Program-made: the position numbers and the translations under genes | Part shown: one piece after another, positions 50,165 through 60,814 of the stretch | How positions within the stretch are numbered: position 1 is the stretch's first letter | Layout: every line of letters begins with the position of its first letter | Notes under the pieces: generated by a model | The model's database searches: none | The model's input: the letters and a program-made list of their open reading frames with translations, nothing else | What the model was told of the DNA's origin: nothing | NCBI GenBank assembly: GCA_023101885.1 | Contig: JALPQD010000214.1 | Span: forward strand, 434,001-498,000 | Reading direction: 5' to 3' | Source: Typhlomys cinereus | Lineage: Eukaryota; Chordata; Mammalia; Rodentia; Platacanthomyidae | DNA: 64,000 bases

Positions 50165-50854
50165 AAAAAAAAACAAAACGTGTTAGGAGAGAGTAGGTAA
50201 TGGAAGAGGACCCTGGAGAAGGTCTTGGCCAAGGGCACAAACAGGCTCAGCAAACTGTCCATGACTCCTTCAGTGGCTTTCTCCTCACACACTTCAGTAT
50301 TTTACAAGCACAGTCATGACATTTACAACTAGAGTTTTCTTATATATATATTTTTTAATGTGTGTCTTTTTCATGTACATTTCTGTGCCTGTCTTATGTA
50401 TTTCTCGTTGTTTATTTTATGTCTCATGGTTGTAACAAGGCTGTAGCACACATTCTTGTTTCATTTTTATCTATATTTGAACATATATCTGATTATTAAA
50501 AATTATGTCAGTGTGCAAATTTCATAGTGTTCATCAGACTGAAAGCATTATTTTCTTCTTAATTTGATACAAATATTTTTAATCTCACATAAATGTAAAA
50601 TCTTATAAGAAAATATAGAATTTGCCAAATGTATTCTATAAAGCCCTATGTCTATTGATTATATTATAGCATTTTTTCCTTATTTGGTTAATTATGCAAA
50701 AGTTATTGATGTTTGAGTGCTCAATCTTCTGCTTCTTGATTTGAAAATATTTTGATAATGATCTTTACATTTTTGCAAATGAGCATTATTGATATGTAAT
50801 TTCATTTGTTGCAATAGTCCTGCTTGTTTTTGACTTCAGGTTAAATGGCTTGCC
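50165..50854. other. Unique AT-rich sequence, nothing recognised
   Basis: An A-run at 50162-50178 sits at the 5' edge of the SRSF10 retrocopy; nothing else seen. Confidence 0.5.
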
Positions 50855-50866
50855 TAAAAAATATGG

Positions 50867-50984
50867 CACTGGGGGATGGGGAGGGAGGGGAGAGGGGAGG
50901 GGGGAGCAGGGGGATCAGGGGGAGGTGGAAGGAGGGAGGGGACCAGTGTACCTGTTAAGTTTGTATGAGTGAAAATAATAATAA
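50867..50984 (+). mobile_element. Very short 5'-truncated L1 with TSD
   Basis: Only the last 118 bp of an L1: a G-rich tract, 'gtacctgttaagtttgtatg' and an AATAATAATAA tail. Flanked by taaaaaatatgg at 50855-50866 and 50985-50996. Confidence 0.9.
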
Positions 50985-50996
50985 TAAAAAATATGG

Positions 50997-51189
50997 TGCA
51001 TATTAAGATTCTACCTCTAAATTTTGAAATATTTTTCTACTATTGATCTTCTTTATTCTTAAATACTTTATAGAATTCATCAAAAAAGATATTCAATTAC
51101 AAATTTAGTGTATTGGATGTGACGTGTCAGTTCTTTTGGGGATGTAAGATGATATCTTATATTGGATGATGCAGGAAGAACATGAATTT
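50997..51189. other. Unique sequence, nothing recognised
   Basis: No feature seen. Confidence 0.5.
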
Positions 51190-51645
51190 GAGGCTGGGAA
51201 AATGGTTCATTGCATAAAGCACTAGCCATATAAAACTGAGAACCAGGGTGGGATCTCAGAAGCCCTGTGCATTCTTGGACTAAGATCTCAGCACTTTGGC
51301 TGCAGAGAAAGTTTTCTTGAACAAGTTGGTTAGTCCACTAGTTTACTAATCTACTAACCAGAACTGGTAACGCTGATTTCAGTGAGATATCCTGACTTTC
51401 CTTCAGACTAAATACTAATCTAAAGTAAAAACCGATAATTTATCTGATCAGCCTAGAGACCACATTATGTCCTTGTTTTACATGTTTCTGGCAGCAATAC
51501 AGATCTTAACATGATAAATAGAGTAGATGTCAACTTCAGACCACCACATGCAGCACCCATGCAAACACCTGCATGAATGCATGTTCCCATATACATGCAA
51601 ACACATCTACATGCACATGCACTACACTTACATATATACAAAGAC
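51190..51645 (+). repeat. B4-like SINE, sense, with CA-rich tail
   Basis: 'gaggctgggaaaatggttca' and 'gcataaagcactagccatat' form the tRNA-like head; 'gggtgggatctcagaagccc' is the B-box area; the CA/TGCA-rich end is at 51540-51640. The middle (51330-51480) is diverged. Confidence 0.5.
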
Positions 51646-51659
51646 AAAAATTTAGGAAC

Positions 51660-52300
51660 ATTTTTTAATTTATTTATTTTTCAGTTTTACAAGCACATTG
51701 AGTACTAATCCCTCCTTCCCTCCATCCCCCTTCCCTCCCATCTCTCTCCCATCTTCCTCCCTTCTCTTCACCAATCCATCCCACTTTTTCCCACCGTCCT
51801 GCCTGACCACTTCTATGGACCTCAGGGTTCCCTCTGGCTTGTCTACTCTTGTGGGGGTTCAGACCTCTGTGGCATACCAAGTTGCCCCTTCTCAGGCCAC
51901 CCCACTGATAGGAACATTTCCATTTACTCATCCAGTTCTAATCCCTAAGGTTCAGACTATGTGTTCTTACCTCTTTACAGTTCCTCATAGTCTGTGGTGA
52001 CATGCAGGTCTGGTAAGGAGAAGTTTCATTGCAATAAATTCCTAGATGCAACAGTTCTGCCTTGAATGAAATATCTTCCCCAACAGTATATTTTCCCATC
52101 TTTAGGTTCTTACAATCTTACCACTCCCTCTTGCACAAGGTTCCCTAGGCTTTAGGATGGTGGGAGATTAGGATGGCCTGATTCTGGGTGAGCATTCTGG
52201 TTGTGGGTAATCTGCATTATGACTAGCTAGTCTCCATTTTGCTTCTCTTCTATGGACCTAGGTTCCATCTTGTTAGGGTGTTGGGATTCTCTGTGCCTCT
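51660..52300 (-). mobile_element. Older L1 3' end
   Basis: T-rich tail, 'ttttacaagcacattgagta', C-rich tract, then 'ggacctcagggttccctctg' and 'ggtttaggatggtgggagat'-like blocks. It shares this order with 54310 and 58515 but not the 'tcatacaaacttaataggta' end of the younger L1 family, so it is a separate, older subfamily. Confidence 0.8.
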
Positions 52301-52301
52301 T

Positions 52302-52380
52302 TTTTTTTTCTTTAATACATTTTTTATTATTATTTCAGCTCATACAAACTTATTAGGTACACCAGTTCCCTCCCTCCCCA
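52302..52380 (-). mobile_element. Short young L1 3' end nested in older L1 region
   Basis: 'tttaatacattttttattat', then 'gctcatacaaacttattagg' and 'acaccagttccctccctccc' is the terminal ~75 bp of the young L1. Flanked by tgtgcctctt at 52292-52301 and 52381-52390. Confidence 0.88.
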
Positions 52381-52390
52381 TGTGCCTCTT

Positions 52391-52771
52391 GTAGAAGATT
52401 TCTAGGCTGAGTGCTAAGTGCTCTTCAAATCTATGAGTGTATTAGTAGTGATTCACAGAGCAATTTGGTGTACTGTCTTCTTACTTATAGATTCATTGGC
52501 TGTTTTTCCCTATTAGTATATTTCCTTCCCCTTTTTTAGGTTCTTGTTCTAGTTAACAGTATATGAACATTTTAAAAATTAAATGTATACAAATTTATCA
52601 TTCACAGCTCTCGGAGACTGGAGTTTAGTCCATGAAGGGCCTTTCTATTAAACTTATTCATTCTGGTCAACAGACTATGAATTACATTGATATTTTCCAA
52701 AAAATTAACATTTAATTCCTCCATAAAATTGAAGTAGAAATTTCTTAGTGATTTCTATATATGTTATTGAT
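52391..52771. other. Unassigned, possibly older L1 continuation
   Basis: Could continue the older L1 interrupted at 52302, by position and T-rich style; no coding seen. Confidence 0.4.
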
Positions 52772-52785
52772 AAATTCTTCCTCTT

Positions 52786-53074
52786 TTTTAATTTTTTTAT
52801 TTATTATTTATTCAATTGTGTGTGTATGGATGTGTGCACATGTGTGTATGGATATGTATGTAGAACCACGGACGAATTCGGGAACCACTATGGATGCCTC
52901 CACCTCCTCGTTGTTTACTCTGCCCCGGGATTCACAGGCTCCGCCCTACCAGTACCTGAAACACAGGCCACCCCCACTTCCGCCTGGCGTCTATACATGG
53001 GGTCTAGGATCAGAACTCAGGACCTTCCGCCTGCAAGGCGGAGGCTTAACCTCTGAGCCACCTTTCCAGCCCCA
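52786..53074 (-). mobile_element. Young tRNA-derived SINE (DIP/B2-like) with TSD
   Basis: Full minus-strand copy with head at 53074 and an ATTTATTATTTATTCAATTG tail. The TG tail is short and imperfect. Flanked by aaattcttcctctt at 52772-52785 and 53075-53088. Confidence 0.95.
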
Positions 53075-53088
53075 AAATTCTTCCTCTT

Positions 53089-54305
53089 AAATGAGTAGAT
53101 TTTTCTTTTCATTCATTAAAGAAGAAGCTCATTCTATGGGTTTTAAACATTTTTTGTTACCAACCATTTAAAGTTATGGTTTGATAGTATAATCTAAAAG
53201 GTGTGTTCAACAAATTTCTTGGTCATATATTCATTTTTCTTAAATTTACCTCAACCTCCAATTTTCCTTCAAAGGTTTTTTATTAGCTTTTTTAGTATAT
53301 TTTTAAAATTATAGTTGTTAATTTCCAAATGATGTGGATTTTTCCACATTTTTAAATGTATGTACAATTTAGTTTTATTGTATATGCTCTGTTAATTATG
53401 CAATATTACAATTAACTGTGAATAATATTATTCCCATCCTAACAATTTTTATTCATATAGATGCAGATATAGTTTCATTTATGTGTCAGATAAAGTTGAC
53501 TTGGTATAGCTCTGATATGAAGTATACCTCAGAGTTCTGTGTAATCAAATGTGTTCTAGTATACTAGTAAATGGTGGGACCATAAAAATTTGCGTATTTG
53601 AGACATCGCCAGGTCATTAGTATCTTGGAATTATAGTGGGAATCTCTTTCTCTTCTACTTCTCTCAATTCTTATACATTAAATGAGTGATTTTGTTGTGT
53701 TATAGAGTCACGTCATGATATATCATGACAGACCCCAACTAAAAGGGAAAACATTCTAGGAAATGACACCTCCAAAATAGGGAGCTAAAATATATTTTCT
53801 CTTCATAAGTTAATTCAGGTAAACCTTAGGGTAACAAAAAAGTTAACTATCACACATTGATTTATTTAGGTAATAAATAACCTTAATTGACTTTGTTTAT
53901 TGCTATCAACTTGAAATGAAGAATCAAACTTTTAATATTGTTGCATCATTTTATCTTCCTTTATTTTATAAGTTTGAAAAAGTGCATTTTGAAATTTATT
54001 TCAGATCCCAGTGATTACCTGATTCATTGAACCAGTCATAATTATAGAATATCTTCTATAGCGGTCTGAGTCTTGAAGTACTCCCATTAAAAGTCTGTTT
54101 CCTTTGAATACTCCTTATTTGTTTTCTGTCTTTAAATCTATTTCTGCTCCTTCTCTTTTCTTTCTCCTATCCTGATGCTACCTTTTCCCCATATTTTATA
54201 CCTTAGACTGTTCTGTTTCCTATTTATTTACCTATCTCTCTATCTCTCTATATATTCATTTGTTTTTCTTTCAGTTCCATTATTTTATTCATTTATTTAA
54301 GTTTT
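53089..54305. other. Unique AT-rich sequence, nothing recognised
   Basis: A small imperfect 'ctatctctctat' patch at 54230-54252; no gene or repeat otherwise. Confidence 0.5.
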
Positions 54306-54309
54306 CTTC

Positions 54310-54494
54310 TTTTTTATTTGTTTTTATACTTTTACAAGCATATTGAGTATTCATCCCAGCTGCCCTCCCGCACCCCTCCATCCCATCTCCTCCCTTTCCT
54401 TCATCTTTCCCTCCCATTCTGTTATACCTTTCTGCCTATATTCTTCTATGGACTTCAGGATTCATTCTGGCTTGTCTACTTCTGTGGGAGCTCT
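54310..54494 (-). mobile_element. Older L1 3' end fragment
   Basis: 'ttttacaagcatattgagta' and 'ggacttcaggattcattctg' align with the older L1 at 51660. It is cut off by the adjoining SINE. Confidence 0.8.
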
Positions 54495-54531
54495 ATTTAC
54501 ATATTTTGTGTGTTTATGTATATCAGAGGAC

Positions 54532-54583
<52 letters not shown>

Positions 54584-54813
54584 CGCGTGTGTGTGTGTGT
54601 GCCTGTGGAGGACTAAGGGTAAATTCCAAAATCATCTTGGATTGCTTCTACCTCTTTTTGCTTTGATCTGGGAATTCCCAGGCTCTGTGCACCAGGGCCA
54701 GAAATGCAGGCTGCCACCATTTCTATATGGGGTTTTTACTTGGTACGTGGGATCTGAACTCAGGACCTTCTCCTGGCGAGGTCTAAATCACCCCTGAATC
54801 ATCTCTCCAGCCC
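54495..54813 (-). mobile_element. Older B2-like SINE with long (TG)n tail
   Basis: Head antisense at 54798-54813 ('atcatctctccagccc'), body matching 12258 and 34562, and a TG array with GCGCACGCG interruption at 54535-54602. The 159-codon frame over it is a by-product. Confidence 0.8.
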
Positions 54814-56653
54814 ATTTCTTGATTTTTAAAATTATAGAAGTTTTAATTTATCTGTGCTAATAGAATTTTTGATTATAGGTATTCATTCATTTTCTTAGTA
54901 TTTACTGCAAACAACGTATTTTTCTATAGTCATTTCCTTGAAATAAAGTCAAATTCTTTCCTATAGACATGTTACTAAGCAAAATAATTATAAATATTAA
55001 TTCCAAATACTTTTATGTTTTGCTATATGTTTGCTTCTGCATGTATTGTGATTTGTAGCAGTAATGCACTTACTGCTATTTAAACAATATATAAGAACAT
55101 ATTTTTAAAAATTGCTTAGTAATTATTTCAGAAATATTTATTCCTTGCATGGATACATATTGCTGTTTAGAGTTCACTCAATCCTGAAGGATTTCATTGT
55201 ATTACACATCTTATAAAAGCAAAATTTCTCAGGTTATTTTCCTAAAATAGCTTATGGAAGATCATATCATTAAAAGAAAAAAAATTTCAACCAACACTCA
55301 TGTTTTGGGGATAGAAAAGAGTGAATGTGTTGTCTTTTCATGGCAGTACTTTGGATAATGACATTTTTGGTGTTTTTTACTAGAAATATTGTAGTTTGTT
55401 TGAAAGATCATTTTCTCCCATTTCTCTTACACTAACTAGAAGCAGTTAGAAAGGATATGGAAAAGTAGCTGTATATATAGTGTATGATGTATGTTGGACA
55501 TTTAAAAATACAACCATGTTGACAGTAGACATTCTAACACACATTCCATTTTTAAAAGTATTTGATCACTGTACCTTAATTTGTTTTCTAATGAATATTC
55601 ATTTTTGTTACTTTGCATCTTTTCAATGACATATAAATTATTGGTAACTCTAGAAATGATTTTTCAATTCTGTTTTACTTGCGTAAAAGTTTTATTTTGA
55701 AAGTAATTACCATTATTACATTTGTCATACATAAGTTAGCACACCTACACAACTGCTTTAATAAAAATCTAAATATCTGAATCTTGTAGTGCTTTTCTCA
55801 ACTACTTGAATCACCATGTTTATTAAACCTGTCAAACAAGGAAAGCTATTAAAAGATATAGTATTAGATGACTCACAAAAGCTAATGGTTAAATTTTCTC
55901 AGCTCTTGTTCAGTTATTACTTTATAAAATGTAGATCTACAAAAATAAACATTTATTTGTAGCCATAATAACTGCCAAATTCTACCATGTTATCTAATGG
56001 AGCATATAATTAACTGAAATAACAAGCTAACAATATGATATTTGCAGCAAAATATTCACTAGGCAGAAACTGTTAAAGTGCAATGTCCCATACTACAAAT
56101 AGTGTTAATGTTAGGTATATTTTGGTACCTCTATTAAGAAAAACAAATCTAAAAGCAGAAACATTCTTTACTCATCTTCTTTCTACTGTGTTCTTTTATT
56201 GAAAATGTAGACTTAATTCTCCTAGTGTTCTCAGAAGTCACTCCTCTTTTCATTCCAAACAATTTTAGATTGCGGATGTATGTAATACATTGAATCAGTA
56301 AGATTTCTCGATAGATTATATGTGACTTTTTATTTTAAACAAATACATGAATGATTGAAAGGTTTTTAATGATACAACTGGGGAGATAGTTATGAGTTAA
56401 GTCAAAATAAACAGTAATGGGACAAGTCTGTGGAAAAGAGAGGGAATATGTTCAGACTGGAACATAATTTAATGGCATCTCCCTGAAGAAAGAATCTGGT
56501 ACATTATCCAAAATTTAGAGAAATAAGGTTTGTTAATACATGTCTGATGAGATTTGAATGTACATGTAACATTTGAAAAGTATGTTGTGAACATAGCACT
56601 GAAGAAGGGATTACAGAGAAAGTCAGGAATTAAATACTATTGCAAAGAAGATT
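54814..56653. other. Unique, very AT-rich sequence
   Basis: About 1.8 kb with no supported exon or repeat. Confidence 0.5.
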
Positions 56654-56664
56654 AACAAACGTGG

Positions 56665-57900
56665 GTTTTCAAATTTTTTAAATTTATTTCTGCTCATACA
56701 AACTTAATAGGTACACGGGTCCCCTCCTTCCCTACACCCTTCCCTGGACCCCCTTGCTCTCTCCCCCCTTTTCCTCTTCTTTTCTCCCCTCCCTCCCTAT
56801 GTCCCAGTGCCTCCTCTCCCCCATCCCTGGAGCATCCTTTAATGTGTATGTCAAACTTTCCTCTGGTTCCTCCTCTCTGATGAAGTGTAAGGACTCAGTG
56901 ACATTTCCTAGAACTCTTTCTTCTGTTCCCCTTAAGTATAGGAACACTATTGTGACTGTTAATCCCTTGCTTCTAAGGATCTTAGTGCCTTTAGTTCATG
57001 CTAGACTTTGAGGGGTCAATAATGTGTTGGTCATTGCGCAGGTCATGCAAAATCCTATTTTGATTGCTTCAGCCCTAAACTTGTGTGGAGTATCTTGCAT
57101 ATCATTACTCCTCCTATCCTTGTGCTCTTACAATCTTACTGCTCCCTCTTCCACAAATTTCCCTGAACTTCAGGATGGGGACTAATTAGGCAGGCCTAGT
57201 TCCAGATAGTTGATATAGAGTCTGATCTGAATTATGGTTTGTTGATTTTTTTTCAGTTTTGCTACTCCTGCAATGCCCTTGACTCCATCCTGATGGATAT
57301 TGGATGTCACCCCCTGGCCAGAGATAAAAAGCTGTTAAATTAAAGTCTAATTATAAGAGTATGTTCAAAGGTAGATGGAATAAAAGTAGGAGACCCCAGT
57401 GAGGGGGGGAGGTCATCCTCCCATTTGCAAATGGTTACTTTCTATCTGCCAGACTGTAGGCCCTCCCCTTCTGGTGAGATCATATCCCATCAGGTGCAAG
57501 TGACCAGGAAGGAAAGTCTGTGAACTTAACCAGATGTCTCATCACTTACTTGCAGTCCTTGATGGTGGCCTATTTTTTCTGCTGTAGCAGGATCCCCTCT
57601 CATCTTGTTTCTGGCAGGACCCTCCTTCCTCTTCCCTCCTATTTATAATCTTTACAATTACTGTATTACAGAGATTTATCTTTGAGTATGTCTCTATGTG
57701 GGTTTGAAACTAGGATCCACCTATTAAGGAGTACATACGGCGCTTAATTTTCTGTGTCTGGGTTACTTCACTCAATATAAATTGTTTCTAATTCCATCCA
57801 TTTCCAAGCAAATTTCATTAATTCATCATTTTTGACAGCTGAGTAGTATTCCATTGTATAAAAGTACCACATTTTCCTTATCCACTCGTCAACTGTGTCA
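56665..57900 (-). mobile_element. 5'-truncated young-family L1 with TSD
   Basis: Collinear with 60815-61790: T-rich tail, 'ctcatacaaacttaataggt', C-rich tract, 3' UTR blocks, then the end of ORF2 antisense ('ttccattgtataaaagtacc'). The target duplication reads aacaaacgtgg (56654-56664) and aacaaacatgg (57901-57911). No open coding remains. Confidence 0.92.
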
Positions 57901-57911
57901 AACAAACATGG

Positions 57912-58514
57912 TTATTGAGAAAAAATCAAGTTGAAAGTGGTATTATGAAAAGCAAATATTAGAATGAGGATATAGCAAGCACCCTTTTCAAAATGTGATT
58001 AAGATAAGGATAAAGATTTTAGGAATATAGCTATGGTTACTTCCTTGTGATATTTATCTGCTTATTGGGTTTATAATTAAGTATTGGACAATTTGTGCAC
58101 TTTCTGATTCATTTCTCTTCCACCATTTTCCCTATTCCATTCATTATGAATCATTACTTTAACAAGAACCCTTAGCATGAGATCTGCTCAAAATTTTCAG
58201 TATATGACATATTATTGTTGTTGATAGCACAATACTGTGGAAATTACAAAAAATTATTCATCTTGTCTAATAGTTATGTGCAAGACTAATAGTGTTCACT
58301 CCTTCATCCAATCTCTAAAAATCACTGTATTACTGTGATTTTCAGGAATTTATTACAAACCTCTTGGGAGAGGAATTTTGCATCATTTGTCTGTGTGTTT
58401 GACTTATTTAGCTTTATATAATGATCTCAAATTTCATCCATATTGTTTGAAATCACAGAATCTCCTTTCTTAAAGTGTAATATTTTGACAGTGGGTCTAT
58501 ATACAAGATTATCT
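57912..58514. other. Unique sequence, nothing recognised
   Basis: No feature seen. Confidence 0.5.
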
Positions 58515-59640
58515 TAAATGTTTTATTTTTCTAGCTTTACAAATATATTGAGTGGTTATCCTTGTCCCCTTCTTTCCCCTTCTTTCCTCCGTTCTCTCTC
58601 TCTCTCCCCTTCACTAATCTATCCCTCTCTCTCCCACCTTCTTGCCTATCTGCTTCTGTTAGCTCCAGAATTCCCTTCAAATTGTCTAAGTATTCAGGCC
58701 TATGTGGCAGGTTAAGTGGCCCTTCCTTGGGTAGACCTACTGATAGGGGCACTCCCCTTCACCTGTCAAGCCCTATCCCCTAAGGATACCCCTACAGGTA
58801 GTTGTCTCTCCTGAGCTTCCTCAAAGATTTATAGAGGAATGATTGTATGTCAGTCTTATAGCACAGGTCTGGAGATGGTAAGTTTCACTGCAGTAAATTC
58901 CTAGTGTAGCAGCTCTGTCTAATGTGAAATGTTCTGGCCAGCAATAGACTTCCCCATTTTAGGCTCTTAATCTTACTGTTCCCTCTTCCCCCCAAATTCC
59001 CTGAGCCTATGGATAGAGAGAGATTTGGTTGGCGTTATTACAGATGAGTGTTTTAGGGTCACTGATATTCTGCACTCTGATTGGTTGTTGTTATATTTCA
59101 TTGTTCTATTACAATAGGCTGCATCTAACTTGGCTGTTGAGTTTTTTTTAATCTAAAGAAGAAATGAGAGGTGTTTAGATGGAAGTTTACTATTGAGTGT
59201 TGGTGTTTAGTATTGAAGATTCTCATCCTGTCTACTGCCAGTTTTCTCCCAATCCTCTGTTGTTTAGTTAACACTGCTGCGCATGGTTACTTTGAGGTTA
59301 AACCCACTCCTTACTGTGTGCTTTTCCCATTCTTCCCTCCCATTAAAGACTTTCCTTACATAAAAGTCTATTTTAACTGTTTGTTTTTGCTCTTTGGGGG
59401 TTTTCTTCCACCCTCTGGCTTACATCTCATTATATTTGTGAGCGTTCTAAGAGTTTTTGTTTTATTACATCAAACTGCACATTTAATGCTAGGATCCACT
59501 CATAAGGAACAACATGTGGCATCTGTCTTTCTTCATCCTGGATATTTCACTCTGTATGATTTCTTCCAGTTCCATCCACTTACTGGCATATTTCGTTTGT
59601 TCGTCTTCCTGATAACACTTATCATTATAGATTGGAACAG
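58515..59640 (-). mobile_element. Older L1 3' end
   Basis: 'ctttacaaatatattgagtg', C-rich tract, then blocks shared with 51660. Near 59490-59590 'ctaggatccactcataagga' and 'ttccagttccatccacttac' are the antisense end of ORF2. The 170-codon plus-strand frame at 59171-59683 is antisense to this element and not a gene. Confidence 0.8.
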
Positions 59641-59857
59641 CTCTCAGCTCACTATCAAAAAGCTTGTAATGGAAAGTGGTTAATACAGAGAATTACAACA
59701 ATAAGCTTTCAGCCAAAACATTTGCAACAGAAATTCTTTAATATAGAGAAAGAACTGGTCATAGTGATTCGGTTAGTTCTCTTCTAAATATGATATTTAA
59801 ATACCATGATCCCCCAATGCTGTTATAGAAGCATCATGAAAAATGTGACAGTAAGAC
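59641..59857. other. Unique sequence, nothing recognised
   Basis: No feature seen. Confidence 0.5.
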
Positions 59858-59869
59858 TCTTATTCATCA

Positions 59870-60174
59870 TGGGGCTGGAGAGGTGGCTCAGGGGTTAAGC
59901 CTCCGCCTTGTAGGCGGAAGGTCCTGAGTTCAGATCCCAGATCCCACGTATAGACACCAGGCGGAAGCGGGAGGCGGCCTGCGCTTCTGGTCCTGGTAAG
60001 GAGGAGCCTGTGAATCCCGGGGCAGAAGGGAGGTGGAGGCGTCCATGGTGGTTCACAATTTCGTCCGTGGTTCTACACACACACAGACACACACACACAG
60101 ACACACACGCGCGCGCGCACATACACACGCATATGCACACAGTTGAAAATAATAATAATAATTAAAAAAACGAA
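59870..60174 (+). mobile_element. Young tRNA-derived SINE (DIP/B2-like) with TSD
   Basis: Complete plus-strand copy: GGGGCTGGAGAGGTGGCTCA, A box in TGGCTCAGGGGTTAAGCC, B box in GGTCCTGAGTTCAGATCC, body, 'gttctacacacacacagaca', (CA)/(CG) tail and an AATAATAATAATTAAAAAAA end. Flanked by tcttattcatca at 59858-59869 and 60175-60186. A good reference copy for the family. Confidence 0.96.
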
Positions 60175-60186
60175 TCTTATTCATCA

Positions 60187-60812
60187 CTTCATATTGTTTC
60201 ATTTTAGATTCTTTTTCCCTATCTTCTCTCCCCAAACATTTCAAATTATCATTCCTGCATTTAAAGATACTGGTTTTATTCATGTTCAATGTATATGCAG
60301 AAGCTAAGGTATTCTAAATAAGTTTAGACTTTGAGAACCTTATTTGATTTTTTCATACATTCTTGCCTATCTCCAATCAGTTGTCAGTGTACAAGATTTA
60401 TCCCTAGTCTGACTTTTGCATCTATCCCATCTTTTCCATTTTTCCAAGGCTGTTCAGTGGCTTAGATTTATGTAGTGTGTTATCATATTAACTTTCTTCT
60501 CTCCTGGCTTTATTCCTTTACTCTAACCCATATTTTATTGACCAATTAATCTTCCTGAAGGATCTTTCCTATCACACCTTGTATTTTGATTGTATTTTTG
60601 TGTTCACTAGATGAATAATAAATTACTTCCCAGGTAATTAGAACTTTTTAATGTCTACTCTAATACTTTTGGAACTTTTCAAAGTGTTAAGAAGAACTTT
60701 TTTTCTAATCTACTTAGCACCTTTTCTCCCCACATATTCTTTTTTTCTTGTAGAATAAATGAACAGCTTATTGACAAGAGATTTTATTTTGGTTTATGAT
60801 TGGTTATAGTTC
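60187..60812. other. Unique sequence, nothing recognised
   Basis: T-rich, no gene seen. Confidence 0.5.
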
Positions 60813-60814
60813 TT

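Noticed and set aside
54318..54797. 159-codon frame as a gene
   Set aside because: It runs through an L1 end, a TG microsatellite and a SINE.
59171..59683. 170-codon hydrophobic frame as a membrane protein
   Set aside because: It is antisense to an old L1 3' end; Phe/Leu content follows from the T-rich composition.
59870..59945. tRNA gene suggested by A and B boxes
   Set aside because: The boxes belong to the SINE head; no cloverleaf with an acceptor stem, and flanking duplications mark a retroposon.
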